From Thiospirochaeta perfilievii (GTDB taxonomy: Bacteria > Spirochaetota > Spirochaetia > DSM-2461), in NCBI RefSeq assembly GCF_008329945.1, contig NZ_CP035807.1:2170001-2234000 (forward strand): a DNA stretch of 64,000 nucleotides, read 5' to 3'. The notes beneath the pieces were generated by a model. It made no database searches. It saw only the letters and a list, made by a program, of their open reading frames with translations, and was not told where the DNA came from. Positions 25,012-33,546 of this stretch are shown in pieces. Made by a program: the position numbers and the translations under genes. How positions within the stretch are numbered: position 1 is the stretch's first letter; each line of letters starts with the position of its first letter.

Positions 25012-26559
25012 ATGAGTGATGAGATCCAGTTTATGGATGAAGATGAAGACATTGATGATATCACAGAGCAACATGAGAACTGGAAAGTATTAATCGTAGA
25101 CGATGAAAAAGAGATCCATATGGTTACAACTCATGTTCTTAAAGAGTTTCATTTTAAGGATAGAGGTATAGACTTTTTTCACGCTTATAGTGGGGAAGAG
25201 GCAAAAGAAGTTTTAAAGGAAAATCAGGATATTGCACTTATTTTCCTTGATGTTGTAATGGAAACAGATGATGCTGGGTTTAAATTAATAGAATGGGTAA
25301 GGAACTTTTTAGAGAATAAGTTTATTAGAATAGTTTTAAGAACTGGTCAGCCAGGGTTGGCACCAGAGAAGGAAGTTATTTTAAACTACGATATTGATGA
25401 TTATAGGGCTAAAACAGAGCTTACAGCTGTAAGATTGTTTACAACCACAGTTGCCTCTTTAAGAGCCTACGCTATTATGATGGATCAAGAAGAGAACAGA
25501 AGGACTCTTGAAGCCCTTGTTAAAACTTCTTGGAGTATTGGCTCTTCTAGAACTGCAGATAATTTTTTAAAGGGTTTAATGCCACAAATTAGCTCCTTTA
25601 TGTCTTTAGGGGAGAACTCCTTTCTCTCTGAGGTGGAGAGAGTTGGGGATAAAAATGTTTTAAAAGCTGTTATGGGGACTGGGCGTTTTAAAAAAATAAC
25701 CGGTGATGTCGCTGAATATTTAACAAGTCATGAACATGAGATTGTAGATAAGGCACTTTTTGATGGGCATCATGTTTTTGAAGATCAGGTAGTTGTTGGT
25801 GTTGTCCTACACAGTGACCCACAAAATAGTAGACTACTTTTTATAGAGAGTCATGAGAAGATAAAGAGTTTAGACCTCTCTGTTTTGAAAATATTTTTAT
25901 CAAGTCTAGACTCTGCATATGATAATATAAAACTCTCATATGAGGTTGAAATTGCCCATATAGACCAGATAAATATGCAAAAATCTCTTTTAGATAGGCT
26001 AAATAATGTTATATCAATTAGATCAAAGGAGACTGCAGGCCATGTAAGGCGTGTTGCAGAGTGTTCTGTTTTACTTGCTAAATACTATGGTTGCAGTAAA
26101 GATTATATTGAGATTTTTAAAACCGCATCTCCAATGCATGATATTGGGAAAATTGGTGTCCCAGACTCAATACTATTAAAGCCTGGAAAGCTTACCTTGC
26201 AAGAGAGAGCAATAATTAATACCCATGCCCAACTAGGACGAGATATGTTTGAAGGGGATGAATCTGCTTTAATAAAAATGATACGGGATGTTGCAGGAAC
26301 ACATCATGAAAGGTGGGATGGGAAGGGATACCCTGATGGATTAAAGGGGGAAGATATTCCCCTCGCTGGTAGAATAACATCAATATGCGATGTTTTTGAT
26401 GCTCTTTTATCCGAGAGACCATATAAAGAGGCACTACCCCTGGATTATGTAGTTGATATCCTGAAAAAGGGTAGAGGTAGTCACTTTGATCCTAACCTTT
26501 TAGATCTATTTATGGATCATTTAGATGAAATGAGTGAAATATTTAGAACCTATAAATAA
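25012..26559 (+). CDS. Response regulator with DUF3369 and HD-GYP c-di-GMP phosphodiesterase domains
   Basis: A 515-residue cytosolic regulator. Residues about 25-145 form a receiver domain (LIVDDEKEI, phosphoacceptor Asp in IFLDVVMET, Lys in DDYRAKTEL). Residues about 160-320 fit the DUF3369 sensor module that usually follows such receivers. Residues about 330-505 are an HD-GYP domain with the metal residues in HDIGKIG, HAQLG, THHERWDGKGYPDGL and SICDVFDAL. HD-GYP proteins hydrolyse cyclic di-GMP, lowering its level and favouring motility. All active-site elements look intact. The ATG has AAGG upstream. It is a lone gene, but a histidine kinase and a diguanylate cyclase occur within 9 kb. 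Confidence 0.93.
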   Translation: MSDEIQFMDEDEDIDDITEQHENWKVLIVDDEKEIHMVTTHVLKEFHFKDRGIDFFHAYSGEEAKEVLKENQDIALIFLDVVMETDDAGFKLIEWVRNFLENKFIRIVLRTGQPGLAPEKEVILNYDIDDYRAKTELTAVRLFTTTVASLRAYAIMMDQEENRRTLEALVKTSWSIGSSRTADNFLKGLMPQISSFMSLGENSFLSEVERVGDKNVLKAVMGTGRFKKITGDVAEYLTSHEHEIVDKALFDGHHVFEDQVVVGVVLHSDPQNSRLLFIESHEKIKSLDLSVLKIFLSSLDSAYDNIKLSYEVEIAHIDQINMQKSLLDRLNNVISIRSKETAGHVRRVAECSVLLAKYYGCSKDYIEIFKTASPMHDIGKIGVPDSILLKPGKLTLQERAIINTHAQLGRDMFEGDESALIKMIRDVAGTHHERWDGKGYPDGLKGEDIPLAGRITSICDVFDALLSERPYKEALPLDYVVDILKKGRGSHFDPNLLDLFMDHLDEMSEIFRTYK

Positions 26560-26560
26560 T

Positions 26561-26592
26561 TTAACAAAATTCTAACAATTTGATTTTATAAT
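26561..26592 (+). promoter_or_regulatory. Pho-box-like direct repeat and -10 box before the PhoB/PhoR-like pair
   Basis: TTAACAA (26561-26567) and CTAACAA (26572-26578) form a direct repeat with a 4-nt AATT spacer, 11 bp from repeat to repeat, which is the geometry of a Pho box. TATAAT (26587-26592) follows 8 nt later, and there is no good -35, as expected for an activator-dependent promoter. The position fits autoregulation of the two-component genes. Confidence 0.5.
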
Positions 26593-26621
26593 ATCAGATA
26601 CAAAAGTTTGAGGGGCTATTA

Positions 26622-27311
26622 GTGGCACACGAGAAGATTTTAATAATTGAAGATGAAAAAGATATTTTAGAACTTATTGCATTTAACCTAGAGTGTACTG
26701 GGTATACTGTATATAAAGCATCAAACGGTGAAGATGGAATTGAAATAGTTAAAAACTCTATCCCAGATTTAATTCTACTAGATCTTATGATGCCAGGTAT
26801 TGATGGTTTTGATGTTTGTAAAATTTTAAAACAGGATAAAAAGACCAAACATATTCCAATTATTATGTTAACGGCTAGAGGTGAGGATACAGATATTGTC
26901 TCTGGACTTGAAATTGGTGCAGATGATTATGTGACAAAACCCTTTAGTCCTAAAATACTTATAGCAAGAATTAGAACCGTTTTAAGAAGGCCTAATGATT
27001 CCCCTGAGGTCGGGGAGACTTTAAATGTCTCAGGAATAATTATGGACATTAGCCGTCATAGGGTAAGTATTGATAGCGAGGAGATAGATCTCTCCTCTAC
27101 AGAGTTTGATATTTTAAAAACACTAATGTCCTCTCCTGGATGGGTTTTCTCTAGGAATCAAATAATCGATGCCGTTAAGGGATCTAACTATCCAGTGACC
27201 CAAAGATCTGTAGATGTTCAAATTTTAGGTTTAAGAAAAAAGCTTGGGACTAGAGGACAGTTTATTGAAACAGTTAGAGGTGTTGGATATAAGCTAAAAG
27301 AGGTCAAATGA
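26622..27311 (+). CDS. phoB: PhoB-like response regulator (OmpR family)
   Basis: A 229-residue OmpR-type regulator: receiver domain (residues 1-120; ILIIEDEKD, phospho-Asp in ILLDLMMPGIDG, Lys in YVTKPFSP) and a winged-helix DNA-binding domain (about 130-228; LSSTEFDILKTL, VDVQILGLRKKLG, TVRGVGYKL). It is coupled by a 4-nt overlap to a PhoR-type kinase. The PhoB assignment rests on the partner and on a Pho-box-like repeat upstream; sequence alone would allow other OmpR-family roles. Start GTG at 26622, with GAGGGG 7 nt upstream. Such pairs control phosphate uptake genes. Confidence 0.82.
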   Translation: MAHEKILIIEDEKDILELIAFNLECTGYTVYKASNGEDGIEIVKNSIPDLILLDLMMPGIDGFDVCKILKQDKKTKHIPIIMLTARGEDTDIVSGLEIGADDYVTKPFSPKILIARIRTVLRRPNDSPEVGETLNVSGIIMDISRHRVSIDSEEIDLSSTEFDILKTLMSSPGWVFSRNQIIDAVKGSNYPVTQRSVDVQILGLRKKLGTRGQFIETVRGVGYKLKEVK

Positions 27312-29065
27312 AACAAAGAAGTATATTTACCACCCTCTTTTCAATCTTTTTAGTAATAATATTACTCTCAATAGGTGTCTCAGCAATTTACAGTATTACA
27401 ACTTTTAATAACTTTATATATAAGATTGAGAAGGATCGATTAGTTGAAAAAACAGAGATTTTATTAGATTTATTTCCTGTTGAAGACATTCATAATATTG
27501 AAAAAGTTGATAGATTTACCCGTGCAGGAATAAATGGCCAAACTCGGATTACAGTTATAGATAACAGTGGAGTTGTATTGTCTGACTCTATAAAAGACTC
27601 AGAAACCATGGATAACCACCTCTACCGTGAGGAGATTCAAGACTCTATAACTGGTAGGTCAGTTGTTGTTTTAAGATTTAGTGATACTTTAGACCAAATG
27701 ATGATGTATTACTCCCTTCCTATTGAGTATAAATCAAAATCTCTAGGTTTTTTAAGAACTTCAATATCCGTAGATCTTCTAGAGAAAAGGGTTCAGGTTG
27801 TAACTATAACCATAACTATTATTAGTATTGTTCTTATACTTCTCTCTGTTGCAATATGTTATATCATGACTATAAAATTTAGTATTACTATTAATTCTAT
27901 TAAACGAGTAGCTGGGTGTTACGCTGTAGGAGAGTTTAATAACTCTCTCTCCGAGAATGGACCAAGGGAGATTGCATCCCTATCAAAATCTATTAATAAT
28001 ATGGGGAACTTTTTACAAGAGCGAATATCTACTGTAGTAAAACAGAAAAATAGATATAAATCCATGTTAGAGAGTATGCATGAGCCTGTTATTAGAATAA
28101 ATAATAACTTTATAATTGATGAGATTAATAGATCTGCAGAGTTACTTTTTAATAAAAAAGATAAATACACTGTAGGAAATAATATAAGATTCTTAACAGA
28201 TAATGAAATTTTTTTGGAGTTTGTAACCCTCTGTTTAAATGAGAATAAATCCCTTGTAAAGATTATACCTCTCTCTTTAGATAAAAAGTATCACTTCCAA
28301 ATTCATAGTTCTATTCTATATGATGCAGATAATAATCGATTAGGAATACTTCTAGTAATGAATGACTTAACAGAGCATGTAAGGCTAGAGGGGATGAGAA
28401 AGGAGTTTGTAGCCAATGTATCCCATGAGATTCGAACTCCAGCAACAGCTATACAGGGGTATATTGAAACACTAATTCATAATGATGTTAGCTTAGAGCA
28501 GAGGGAGAAGTTTTTAAAAATTATCTATAGGCATAGTAACAGATTAAATAGCATTATTGACGATCTACTAATGTTAGCCGGTTTAGAGAAGAGTGATTCA
28601 AGTTTTCAGTTTGAAAAATTCCCAGTCTCTGATTTAATTTCAAGTGCAACAAATATAGTCTCTGTAAAAGCTGAGAAATCATTAATTGAAATTGTTTTTA
28701 ATATTGGGGAGAATCATCAAATATACGCCCATCCTCTGTTAGCAGAGCAAGCATTAACAAACCTACTGTCAAATTCCATAAAATATAGTCCTAAGGGTAG
28801 TACTATTAGGATTAGTACAAGATATATACATGGAGGTTTAATGGTCGAGGTTCAGGATGAGGGGTGTGGCATTCCCTTGGAAAATCAAGAGCAGATATTT
28901 GAGAGGTTTTATCGGGTAGACAGGGGACGGAGTAGAGATCAAGGTGGAACAGGTCTTGGGCTCTCAATAGTTAAGAGGGTTATGAATATACATGGTGGGA
29001 ATGCAACTTTAGAGAGTAAGGTTGATAAAGGTTCTACTTTTAGATTATTCTTCCCTGGGGAGTAA
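27308..29065 (+). CDS. phoR: PhoR-like sensor histidine kinase
   Basis: A 585-residue membrane kinase. Membrane helices lie at about 10-32 and 160-185, enclosing an extracytoplasmic sensor domain; then come HAMP-like (about 186-240) and PAS (about 250-355) regions and the kinase core. The H-box reads FVANVSHEIRTPATAIQGYIETL around residue 370, very close to PhoR, and is followed by the N box (NLLSNSIKYSP), G1 (VQDEGCGIP), F and G2 boxes (GGTGLGLSIVKR). It pairs with the regulator gene that it overlaps by 4 nt. The long extracytoplasmic domain is typical of PhoR from Gram-positive bacteria and spirochaetes. The true signal has not been shown. Confidence 0.88.
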   Translation: MKQRSIFTTLFSIFLVIILLSIGVSAIYSITTFNNFIYKIEKDRLVEKTEILLDLFPVEDIHNIEKVDRFTRAGINGQTRITVIDNSGVVLSDSIKDSETMDNHLYREEIQDSITGRSVVVLRFSDTLDQMMMYYSLPIEYKSKSLGFLRTSISVDLLEKRVQVVTITITIISIVLILLSVAICYIMTIKFSITINSIKRVAGCYAVGEFNNSLSENGPREIASLSKSINNMGNFLQERISTVVKQKNRYKSMLESMHEPVIRINNNFIIDEINRSAELLFNKKDKYTVGNNIRFLTDNEIFLEFVTLCLNENKSLVKIIPLSLDKKYHFQIHSSILYDADNNRLGILLVMNDLTEHVRLEGMRKEFVANVSHEIRTPATAIQGYIETLIHNDVSLEQREKFLKIIYRHSNRLNSIIDDLLMLAGLEKSDSSFQFEKFPVSDLISSATNIVSVKAEKSLIEIVFNIGENHQIYAHPLLAEQALTNLLSNSIKYSPKGSTIRISTRYIHGGLMVEVQDEGCGIPLENQEQIFERFYRVDRGRSRDQGGTGLGLSIVKRVMNIHGGNATLESKVDKGSTFRLFFPGE

Positions 29066-29070
29066 TTTAG

Positions 29071-29415
29071 ATGATTAATATAATATATAAGGCTACTTTT
29101 GTTCTGCTTATTTTTAAGCTGTTAATGACAATGTATCAACGTAAATTCAATGAAAATGGTGGTTACAAACGTTTAGTATCCCTATATCAGAGTCTCTACC
29201 TTGGTGTAATCTATATTGGTATGTCCAGTGTAATAGCCAGAGGATATAACCTAAACCTAGTTTATTTGGTTCTTATTGTGGGAGTTCTTGTTGGGATTTT
29301 GTTAAGGGGAAAATTATTTCCTTATACCACTAAATGTGAAACATGCCATGGTAGGCTAAAATTAAGCCAAATCCTCTTTTTAGATGATAAAAATTGCCAA
29401 AAATGTAAAAAATAG
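29071..29415 (+). CDS. Small membrane protein with C-terminal zinc ribbon
   Basis: A 114-residue protein with about three hydrophobic helices (roughly 5-20, 42-60 and 66-82) and a C-terminal four-cysteine zinc ribbon (CETC and CQKC, 18 residues apart). I do not recognise a named family. The ATG at 29071 lies 5 nt after the PhoR-like kinase stop, and a GGGAG lies upstream, so it is very likely part of that operon. A role in the same signalling or envelope response is possible, but nothing proves it. Confidence 0.72.
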   Translation: MINIIYKATFVLLIFKLLMTMYQRKFNENGGYKRLVSLYQSLYLGVIYIGMSSVIARGYNLNLVYLVLIVGVLVGILLRGKLFPYTTKCETCHGRLKLSQILFLDDKNCQKCKK

Positions 29416-29417
29416 CA

Positions 29418-29447
29418 TTGACGACTTAAAGAATTCCGTACTATAAC
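29418..29447 (+). promoter_or_regulatory. Promoter of the ROK sugar cluster
   Basis: TTGACG (29418-29423), 18-nt spacer, TATAAC (29442-29447). It gives a short leader before the ROK gene and covers the PPi-PFK cluster. Confidence 0.55.
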
Positions 29448-29449
29448 TA

Positions 29450-29474
29450 ATTGTTGATTTAATAAACAAACAAT
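29450..29474 (+). promoter_or_regulatory. Candidate ROK operator (inverted repeat)
   Basis: ATTGTT (29450-29455) and AACAAT (29469-29474) form an inverted repeat centred between the -10 box and the start codon of the ROK regulator, which suits self-repression. Confidence 0.35.
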
Positions 29475-29475
29475 A

Positions 29476-30582
29476 ATGGAGTTAGAAACAGTGGCGGATA
29501 ATAAGGCTTTTCAGAAAAAAGCTAATATCTCTTTAGTAATGCAGACCATAAGGGTTAATAAACAGATTTCTCGGATTGATATATCCCGGGAGCTTGGGCT
29601 AGACAGGTCCACAATAACTAATATTGTATCTAAACTAATCGAGGGTGAGCTACTTGTTGAACTTGCTGAGGGTTCCTCTGTCTCAAAGGGAGGGCGAAAG
29701 CCTGTTTTATTAGGATTAAATAGGGATTTTGGAACTGTTTTAGGTTTAGAAATTCAGATAAATCTATATAGAGCAACTCTAATGAATATTGATGGTTCAA
29801 TTATATGGAATCGAAGTGGCAATATAGGGAGTAGTTTAAACCTTTATGAGATAGTCTCTTCTATCTATACTGAGTTAAAAACATATCTAGATAGAAATAA
29901 CTCTCCCCTTCTTGGTATTGGTATTGGCCTCCCAGGGCATATTGATCCTGAAAATAATACAATTCTAGCTTCTAGTCCATTTTTTAAAGAGAGTGGATAT
30001 GTTGAGGACTTTTCTAAACTATTCGATTTTCCAGTGGTTTTAGACAATGATGCTAACTGTTGTGCATGGGGTGTTTTAGAGGATAGAAAGGAAGATAGTA
30101 TTAAAAATTTCCTATACTCGATATTAGAATTCCATGGGGACAGGGAAGCTGAGAGTAAGTTAGAGATAGGGTTCGGTATTGTTATAAATGGTGATGTCTA
30201 TTATGGAAGTAATTTTGCCGCCGGAGAATTAGGTGATGACTTAGTTGAAGATAGTCATCTTATTAGAGACTACAATACTTTTTTTACAAAATTAATTAAA
30301 AAGTTAACCCAATTTATATCCTTTCTAAATCCAAGCCATCTGTTTTTAGGAGGCGAGTTTATAAACCATCAAGAGTTAATAACTGATATTGTAGGGAAAT
30401 CATCTATTAATAATAAGTGCGAAGTTCTCTTTTCAAATAGAAGGGAGTTTGACGTATCTTTTGGAGCTGCAAGTATGTTTATTGAAAGATTATTTAAAAT
30501 CCCCGGACTAGATAACCAAAGAGTTACAAAGTTAACCTGGGAAAATATATTAAGTTTAAGAAGTGAGAAAAGGGGGAGATAA
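29476..30582 (+). CDS. ROK-family transcriptional regulator (NagC/XylR-like)
   Basis: A 368-residue protein with an N-terminal winged helix (about 22-70; ISRIDISRELGLDRSTITNIVSKL) followed by a ROK kinase-like fold (about 85-340; LGIGIGLPGHIDP, DNDANCCAWG, AAGELGDD). The cysteine-rich zinc motif of sugar-kinase ROKs is missing, which fits a regulator rather than an enzyme. Such proteins respond to sugars or amino-sugar phosphates. It heads a cluster with a CBM9-like protein, a PPi-PFK and a SIS-domain protein. The ATG at 29476 is used here; a GTG at 29491 preceded by GGAG is an alternative that still retains the whole helix-turn-helix. Confidence 0.88.
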   Translation: MELETVADNKAFQKKANISLVMQTIRVNKQISRIDISRELGLDRSTITNIVSKLIEGELLVELAEGSSVSKGGRKPVLLGLNRDFGTVLGLEIQINLYRATLMNIDGSIIWNRSGNIGSSLNLYEIVSSIYTELKTYLDRNNSPLLGIGIGLPGHIDPENNTILASSPFFKESGYVEDFSKLFDFPVVLDNDANCCAWGVLEDRKEDSIKNFLYSILEFHGDREAESKLEIGFGIVINGDVYYGSNFAAGELGDDLVEDSHLIRDYNTFFTKLIKKLTQFISFLNPSHLFLGGEFINHQELITDIVGKSSINNKCEVLFSNRREFDVSFGAASMFIERLFKIPGLDNQRVTKLTWENILSLRSEKRGR

Positions 30583-30583
30583 T

Positions 30584-31228
30584 CTGAAGAATCTAGATAT
30601 AAATTACTTAACAATAGACCAGGGTTGTGACCTAAAGGATATTAGGACTAGGCTTGAAGAATTGGATAGTCACAAAATTGATAGTGTAAATTGGAGTGAT
30701 TATAGTTATAAACCTGAAGTTAGCTTTAATATAGCATATTCGGACTATGCCATTTATATAAACTACAGAGTTTTTGAAGGCTCAGTTTTAGCGACAAAAT
30801 CAGAAATTAACTCTCCTGTTTATAAGGATAGTTGTGTAGAGTTCTTTGTATCGATGGATTTAGAGAGATACTTTAACTTTGAATTTAACTGTATTGGAAC
30901 AAAATATGGTGGATCCGGATTTGATAGAAGTAGTGGTACAACAATGAGTTCAGATAAAGTAAAAAAAATTAGAACTTTTTCAACCCTTGGTGATAAAACA
31001 TTTACGGAGAAAGAGATTTTTGAACCATGGAACCTTGTTGTAGAGATACCACTTGAGCTTTTTACAACAAAAAATATAGAAGAGATTAAAGGCAGTAGTG
31101 GTAGAGCTAACTTTTATAAGTGTGGAGACGAAATGTCTAAACCACATTTTATATCATGGAATAAAATAGAGACCAAAGATCCAGACTTTCATAGGCCTGA
31201 GTTTTTTGGCCAAATAAATTTTAAATAG
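30584..31228 (+). CDS. CBM9-like (DOMON-type) protein
   Basis: A protein of about 214 residues resembling family 9-like carbohydrate-binding modules: YSYKPEVSFNIAYSDYAIYINYRV, cited as the strand pair around residues 40-62, then KDSCVEFFVSMD and ending with a HRPEFFGQINF strand. Proteins of this type are common beside sugar genes in Bacteroidetes and spirochaetes. No signal peptide is seen, so it should be cytosolic, which is odd for a binding module. The likely start is CTG at 30584, 5 nt after AGGGGGAG (30571-30578) and 1 nt after the ROK stop; a GTG at 30563 without a good ribosome site is the alternative. Function is unknown. Confidence 0.7.
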   Translation: MKNLDINYLTIDQGCDLKDIRTRLEELDSHKIDSVNWSDYSYKPEVSFNIAYSDYAIYINYRVFEGSVLATKSEINSPVYKDSCVEFFVSMDLERYFNFEFNCIGTKYGGSGFDRSSGTTMSSDKVKKIRTFSTLGDKTFTEKEIFEPWNLVVEIPLELFTTKNIEEIKGSSGRANFYKCGDEMSKPHFISWNKIETKDPDFHRPEFFGQINFK

Positions 31229-31238
31229 TGGAGGAATT

Positions 31239-32447
31239 ATGTCATTAAAAGGAAATGCAATTATTGGACAGTCAGGAGGTCCTACATCTGTAATTAACTC
31301 GTCTTTAGCAGGAGTGATTGATGCTGCAATAAAAAGTGATTCTATAGATAATGTTTATGGAATGAACTATGGGATTGAGGGGTTTATGAATGAGTGGTTG
31401 TATGATTTAACTGCTCAGCCAAAGGAGATACTAGAAGGTTTAAGAGAGACTCCATCCTCTGCGCTAGGGTCATCTAGATTAAAGCTTCAGGATGAACACT
31501 TTCCTAAAATTATGGAAGTTTTAAAAAAATATGATATTAGATATTTTTTCCTAATTGGTGGAAACGATACAATGGATACTGTTCATAGAGTAGAAGCATA
31601 CTGTAAGGAAGTTGGGTATGAGTTAAAAGGAATTGGAATACCAAAAACCGTAGATAATGACCTATATGGAACTGACCATACTCCTGGTTTTGCATCAGCT
31701 GCTAGATTTAACGCCTTATCTGTAATGCAGGGTGGTCAGTTAGCTAGGGATATGAAAAAGGTTGATAAGTTTGTTGTTTTTCAAACTATTGGTCGAGATG
31801 CGGGTTGGTTAGCAGCTGCTGCAGCGTGTGGGAAGAAGAAAGAAGACGATGCTCCTCACTTGATATACTGTCCAGAGCGAAAATTTAATGCTAAAGAATT
31901 TGTAGAAGATGCTAAAGCATGCATAGAGAAGTATGGTTGGGTATCAGTTGTTGTATCAGAGGGAATTTGTTATGAAGATGGAACTCCAGTTTCTGCAGCT
32001 GTTACTAAAGATAAGTTTAATAATACAGAGTTCGGAGCTATGGGTGGCGCATCAGTTGCTCTAAATGTTCATAAGATATTAAGAGAAGCAACAGGGGAGC
32101 GGGGAGAATTTCAAATAATTGAGTCTCTAAATATGTCTGCCCATGATAGAGCTACTAAAAGTGACCTACAAGAAGCGTTTGATTGTGGTGTTGAGGCTGT
32201 AAGGTTAGCAGAATCAGGTGAAACAGGTTTTATGGTAACTATTGAGAGGGTATCAAACTCCCCTTATCAAGCTAAGGTAGGAAAAACACCTCTATCTAAT
32301 GTTGCGGTTAGAGCAAAATCTATGCCAGATGATTTTATTAATGAGAGAGGAAACTTTGTTACAGAGAAAGCTTTAGAGTATCTAAAGCCATTGGTAACGG
32401 ACCTTCCAAACTACGTAGAACTTCAACCAATATTTGTAAAAAAATAA
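31239..32447 (+). CDS. pfp: Pyrophosphate--fructose 6-phosphate 1-phosphotransferase
   Basis: A 402-residue group II phosphofructokinase. IGGNDTMDT carries Asp at the position that is Gly in ATP-dependent enzymes, and PKTVDND carries Lys in place of the Gly of PGTIDND; both are the accepted markers of PPi dependence. It makes fructose 1,6-bisphosphate reversibly with PPi instead of ATP, a normal feature of spirochaetes and many anaerobes. The start ATG at 31239 follows GGAGGAAT. Its place between ROK, CBM9-like and SIS genes puts it under sugar control. Confidence 0.95.
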   Translation: MSLKGNAIIGQSGGPTSVINSSLAGVIDAAIKSDSIDNVYGMNYGIEGFMNEWLYDLTAQPKEILEGLRETPSSALGSSRLKLQDEHFPKIMEVLKKYDIRYFFLIGGNDTMDTVHRVEAYCKEVGYELKGIGIPKTVDNDLYGTDHTPGFASAARFNALSVMQGGQLARDMKKVDKFVVFQTIGRDAGWLAAAAACGKKKEDDAPHLIYCPERKFNAKEFVEDAKACIEKYGWVSVVVSEGICYEDGTPVSAAVTKDKFNNTEFGAMGGASVALNVHKILREATGERGEFQIIESLNMSAHDRATKSDLQEAFDCGVEAVRLAESGETGFMVTIERVSNSPYQAKVGKTPLSNVAVRAKSMPDDFINERGNFVTEKALEYLKPLVTDLPNYVELQPIFVKK

Positions 32448-32462
32448 TCCAAGGAGATAAAA

Positions 32463-33479
32463 ATGAACTTAACAGATAAAAAATATTCACAGTACTCACT
32501 AACTAAAGAAATGTTGGAAACAGTAGAGGTTATGAGAAACTTTGATGTAAATATAGGAAAGAAATATAGCGCTGATATTAAGGCAAAGAAAGGTATTTTT
32601 TATACAGGAGAGGGGTCATCAAGACTTTTTCCAGGAAAAAGAGCTATTTATGAAACAATGAAGGATTCGGGACATAAACCTAGTGCTACAGATGGAGCGA
32701 CACAGGCCCTAGAGTATGATTTAAGTGATTATGCTGTAATTGGTCTATCTAATTCTGGTAAAACTAAGGAGTTAGTACGACTCTACCATAAATTAACTAA
32801 AGATAACCACAACGCCTTTTTTGGTATTACAGCCTTTGATAATACTCCTGTTGCTGATCTTCCTAAACAATCAACTGTTTTATCCTGCGGTCCAGAGATG
32901 GCAGTTGCAGCTACAAAGTCTGTAATCGAGCAGGCTTTGGTTGTTGATTCTATTGTACACGCCGTAAATGATAAGGAGATGCCAAGTTTAGAAGTTGCTG
33001 CTAATGCTGTAGAAACTGTATTAACCCAAGAGATTGATCCTGAGCTAATTAACAAAATAGCCAACGCTGGAACTATCTATTTTGCAGGTAGAAATAATGG
33101 AGTTGCAGAAGAGTTAACACTAAAAACTAATGAGATCACTCGAAAAAAATCTGACTACCTAGAGGGTACTTATGCAGCCCATGGTATTGAAGAGGTTCAA
33201 AATAAGGAAGATGTAATTATTGTTATTGACCCTTTTGAAGCTGAAGAGGAGAAATTTAAAGAGTGTCTAGTTGATGGTGTAGGTCTTACAATTATAGCTA
33301 TTTCAACCAGGGATACAATATTTCCAACAATTAAAATCCCTAAAGTTGATCACTACCAAAACTATGTTGAATTAGCAGCAGGGTGGAACTTGTTAGTTGA
33401 TACTGGTATAAAGCTAGGAATAGAGATTGATAAACCTGTTAGAGCACGTAAAGTCGGGAATGAGTTTATTCCTGAATAA
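32463..33479 (+). CDS. SIS-domain sugar-phosphate isomerase/deaminase-like protein
   Basis: A 338-residue protein with two SIS domains (about 45-165 and 195-320), like the isomerase half of GlmS and the AgaS/FrlB group. GEGSSR and LSNSGKTKE hold the Ser residues that bind the phosphate, and AATKSVIEQAL matches the ASTKxYTxQ motif of GlmS-type isomerases. No glutaminase domain is present, so it is not GlmS. A substrate such as an amino-sugar phosphate or a fructosamine phosphate is likely. It follows the PPi-PFK gene by 15 nt (AAGGAG upstream of the ATG) and is closed by a strong terminator. Confidence 0.85.
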   Translation: MNLTDKKYSQYSLTKEMLETVEVMRNFDVNIGKKYSADIKAKKGIFYTGEGSSRLFPGKRAIYETMKDSGHKPSATDGATQALEYDLSDYAVIGLSNSGKTKELVRLYHKLTKDNHNAFFGITAFDNTPVADLPKQSTVLSCGPEMAVAATKSVIEQALVVDSIVHAVNDKEMPSLEVAANAVETVLTQEIDPELINKIANAGTIYFAGRNNGVAEELTLKTNEITRKKSDYLEGTYAAHGIEEVQNKEDVIIVIDPFEAEEEKFKECLVDGVGLTIIAISTRDTIFPTIKIPKVDHYQNYVELAAGWNLLVDTGIKLGIEIDKPVRARKVGNEFIPE

Positions 33480-33488
33480 TAAATAAAT

Positions 33489-33518
33489 AAAGCCATCAAA
33501 AAATAGTTTGATGGCTTT
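33489..33518 (+). terminator. Rho-independent terminator of the ROK/PFP cluster
   Basis: AAAGCCATCAAA (33489-33500) pairs perfectly with TTTGATGGCTTT (33507-33518) around a 6-nt loop, followed by an AT-rich tail. Confidence 0.85.
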
Positions 33519-33546
33519 AATTATATTGTTGTGCTAAAATTACTAT

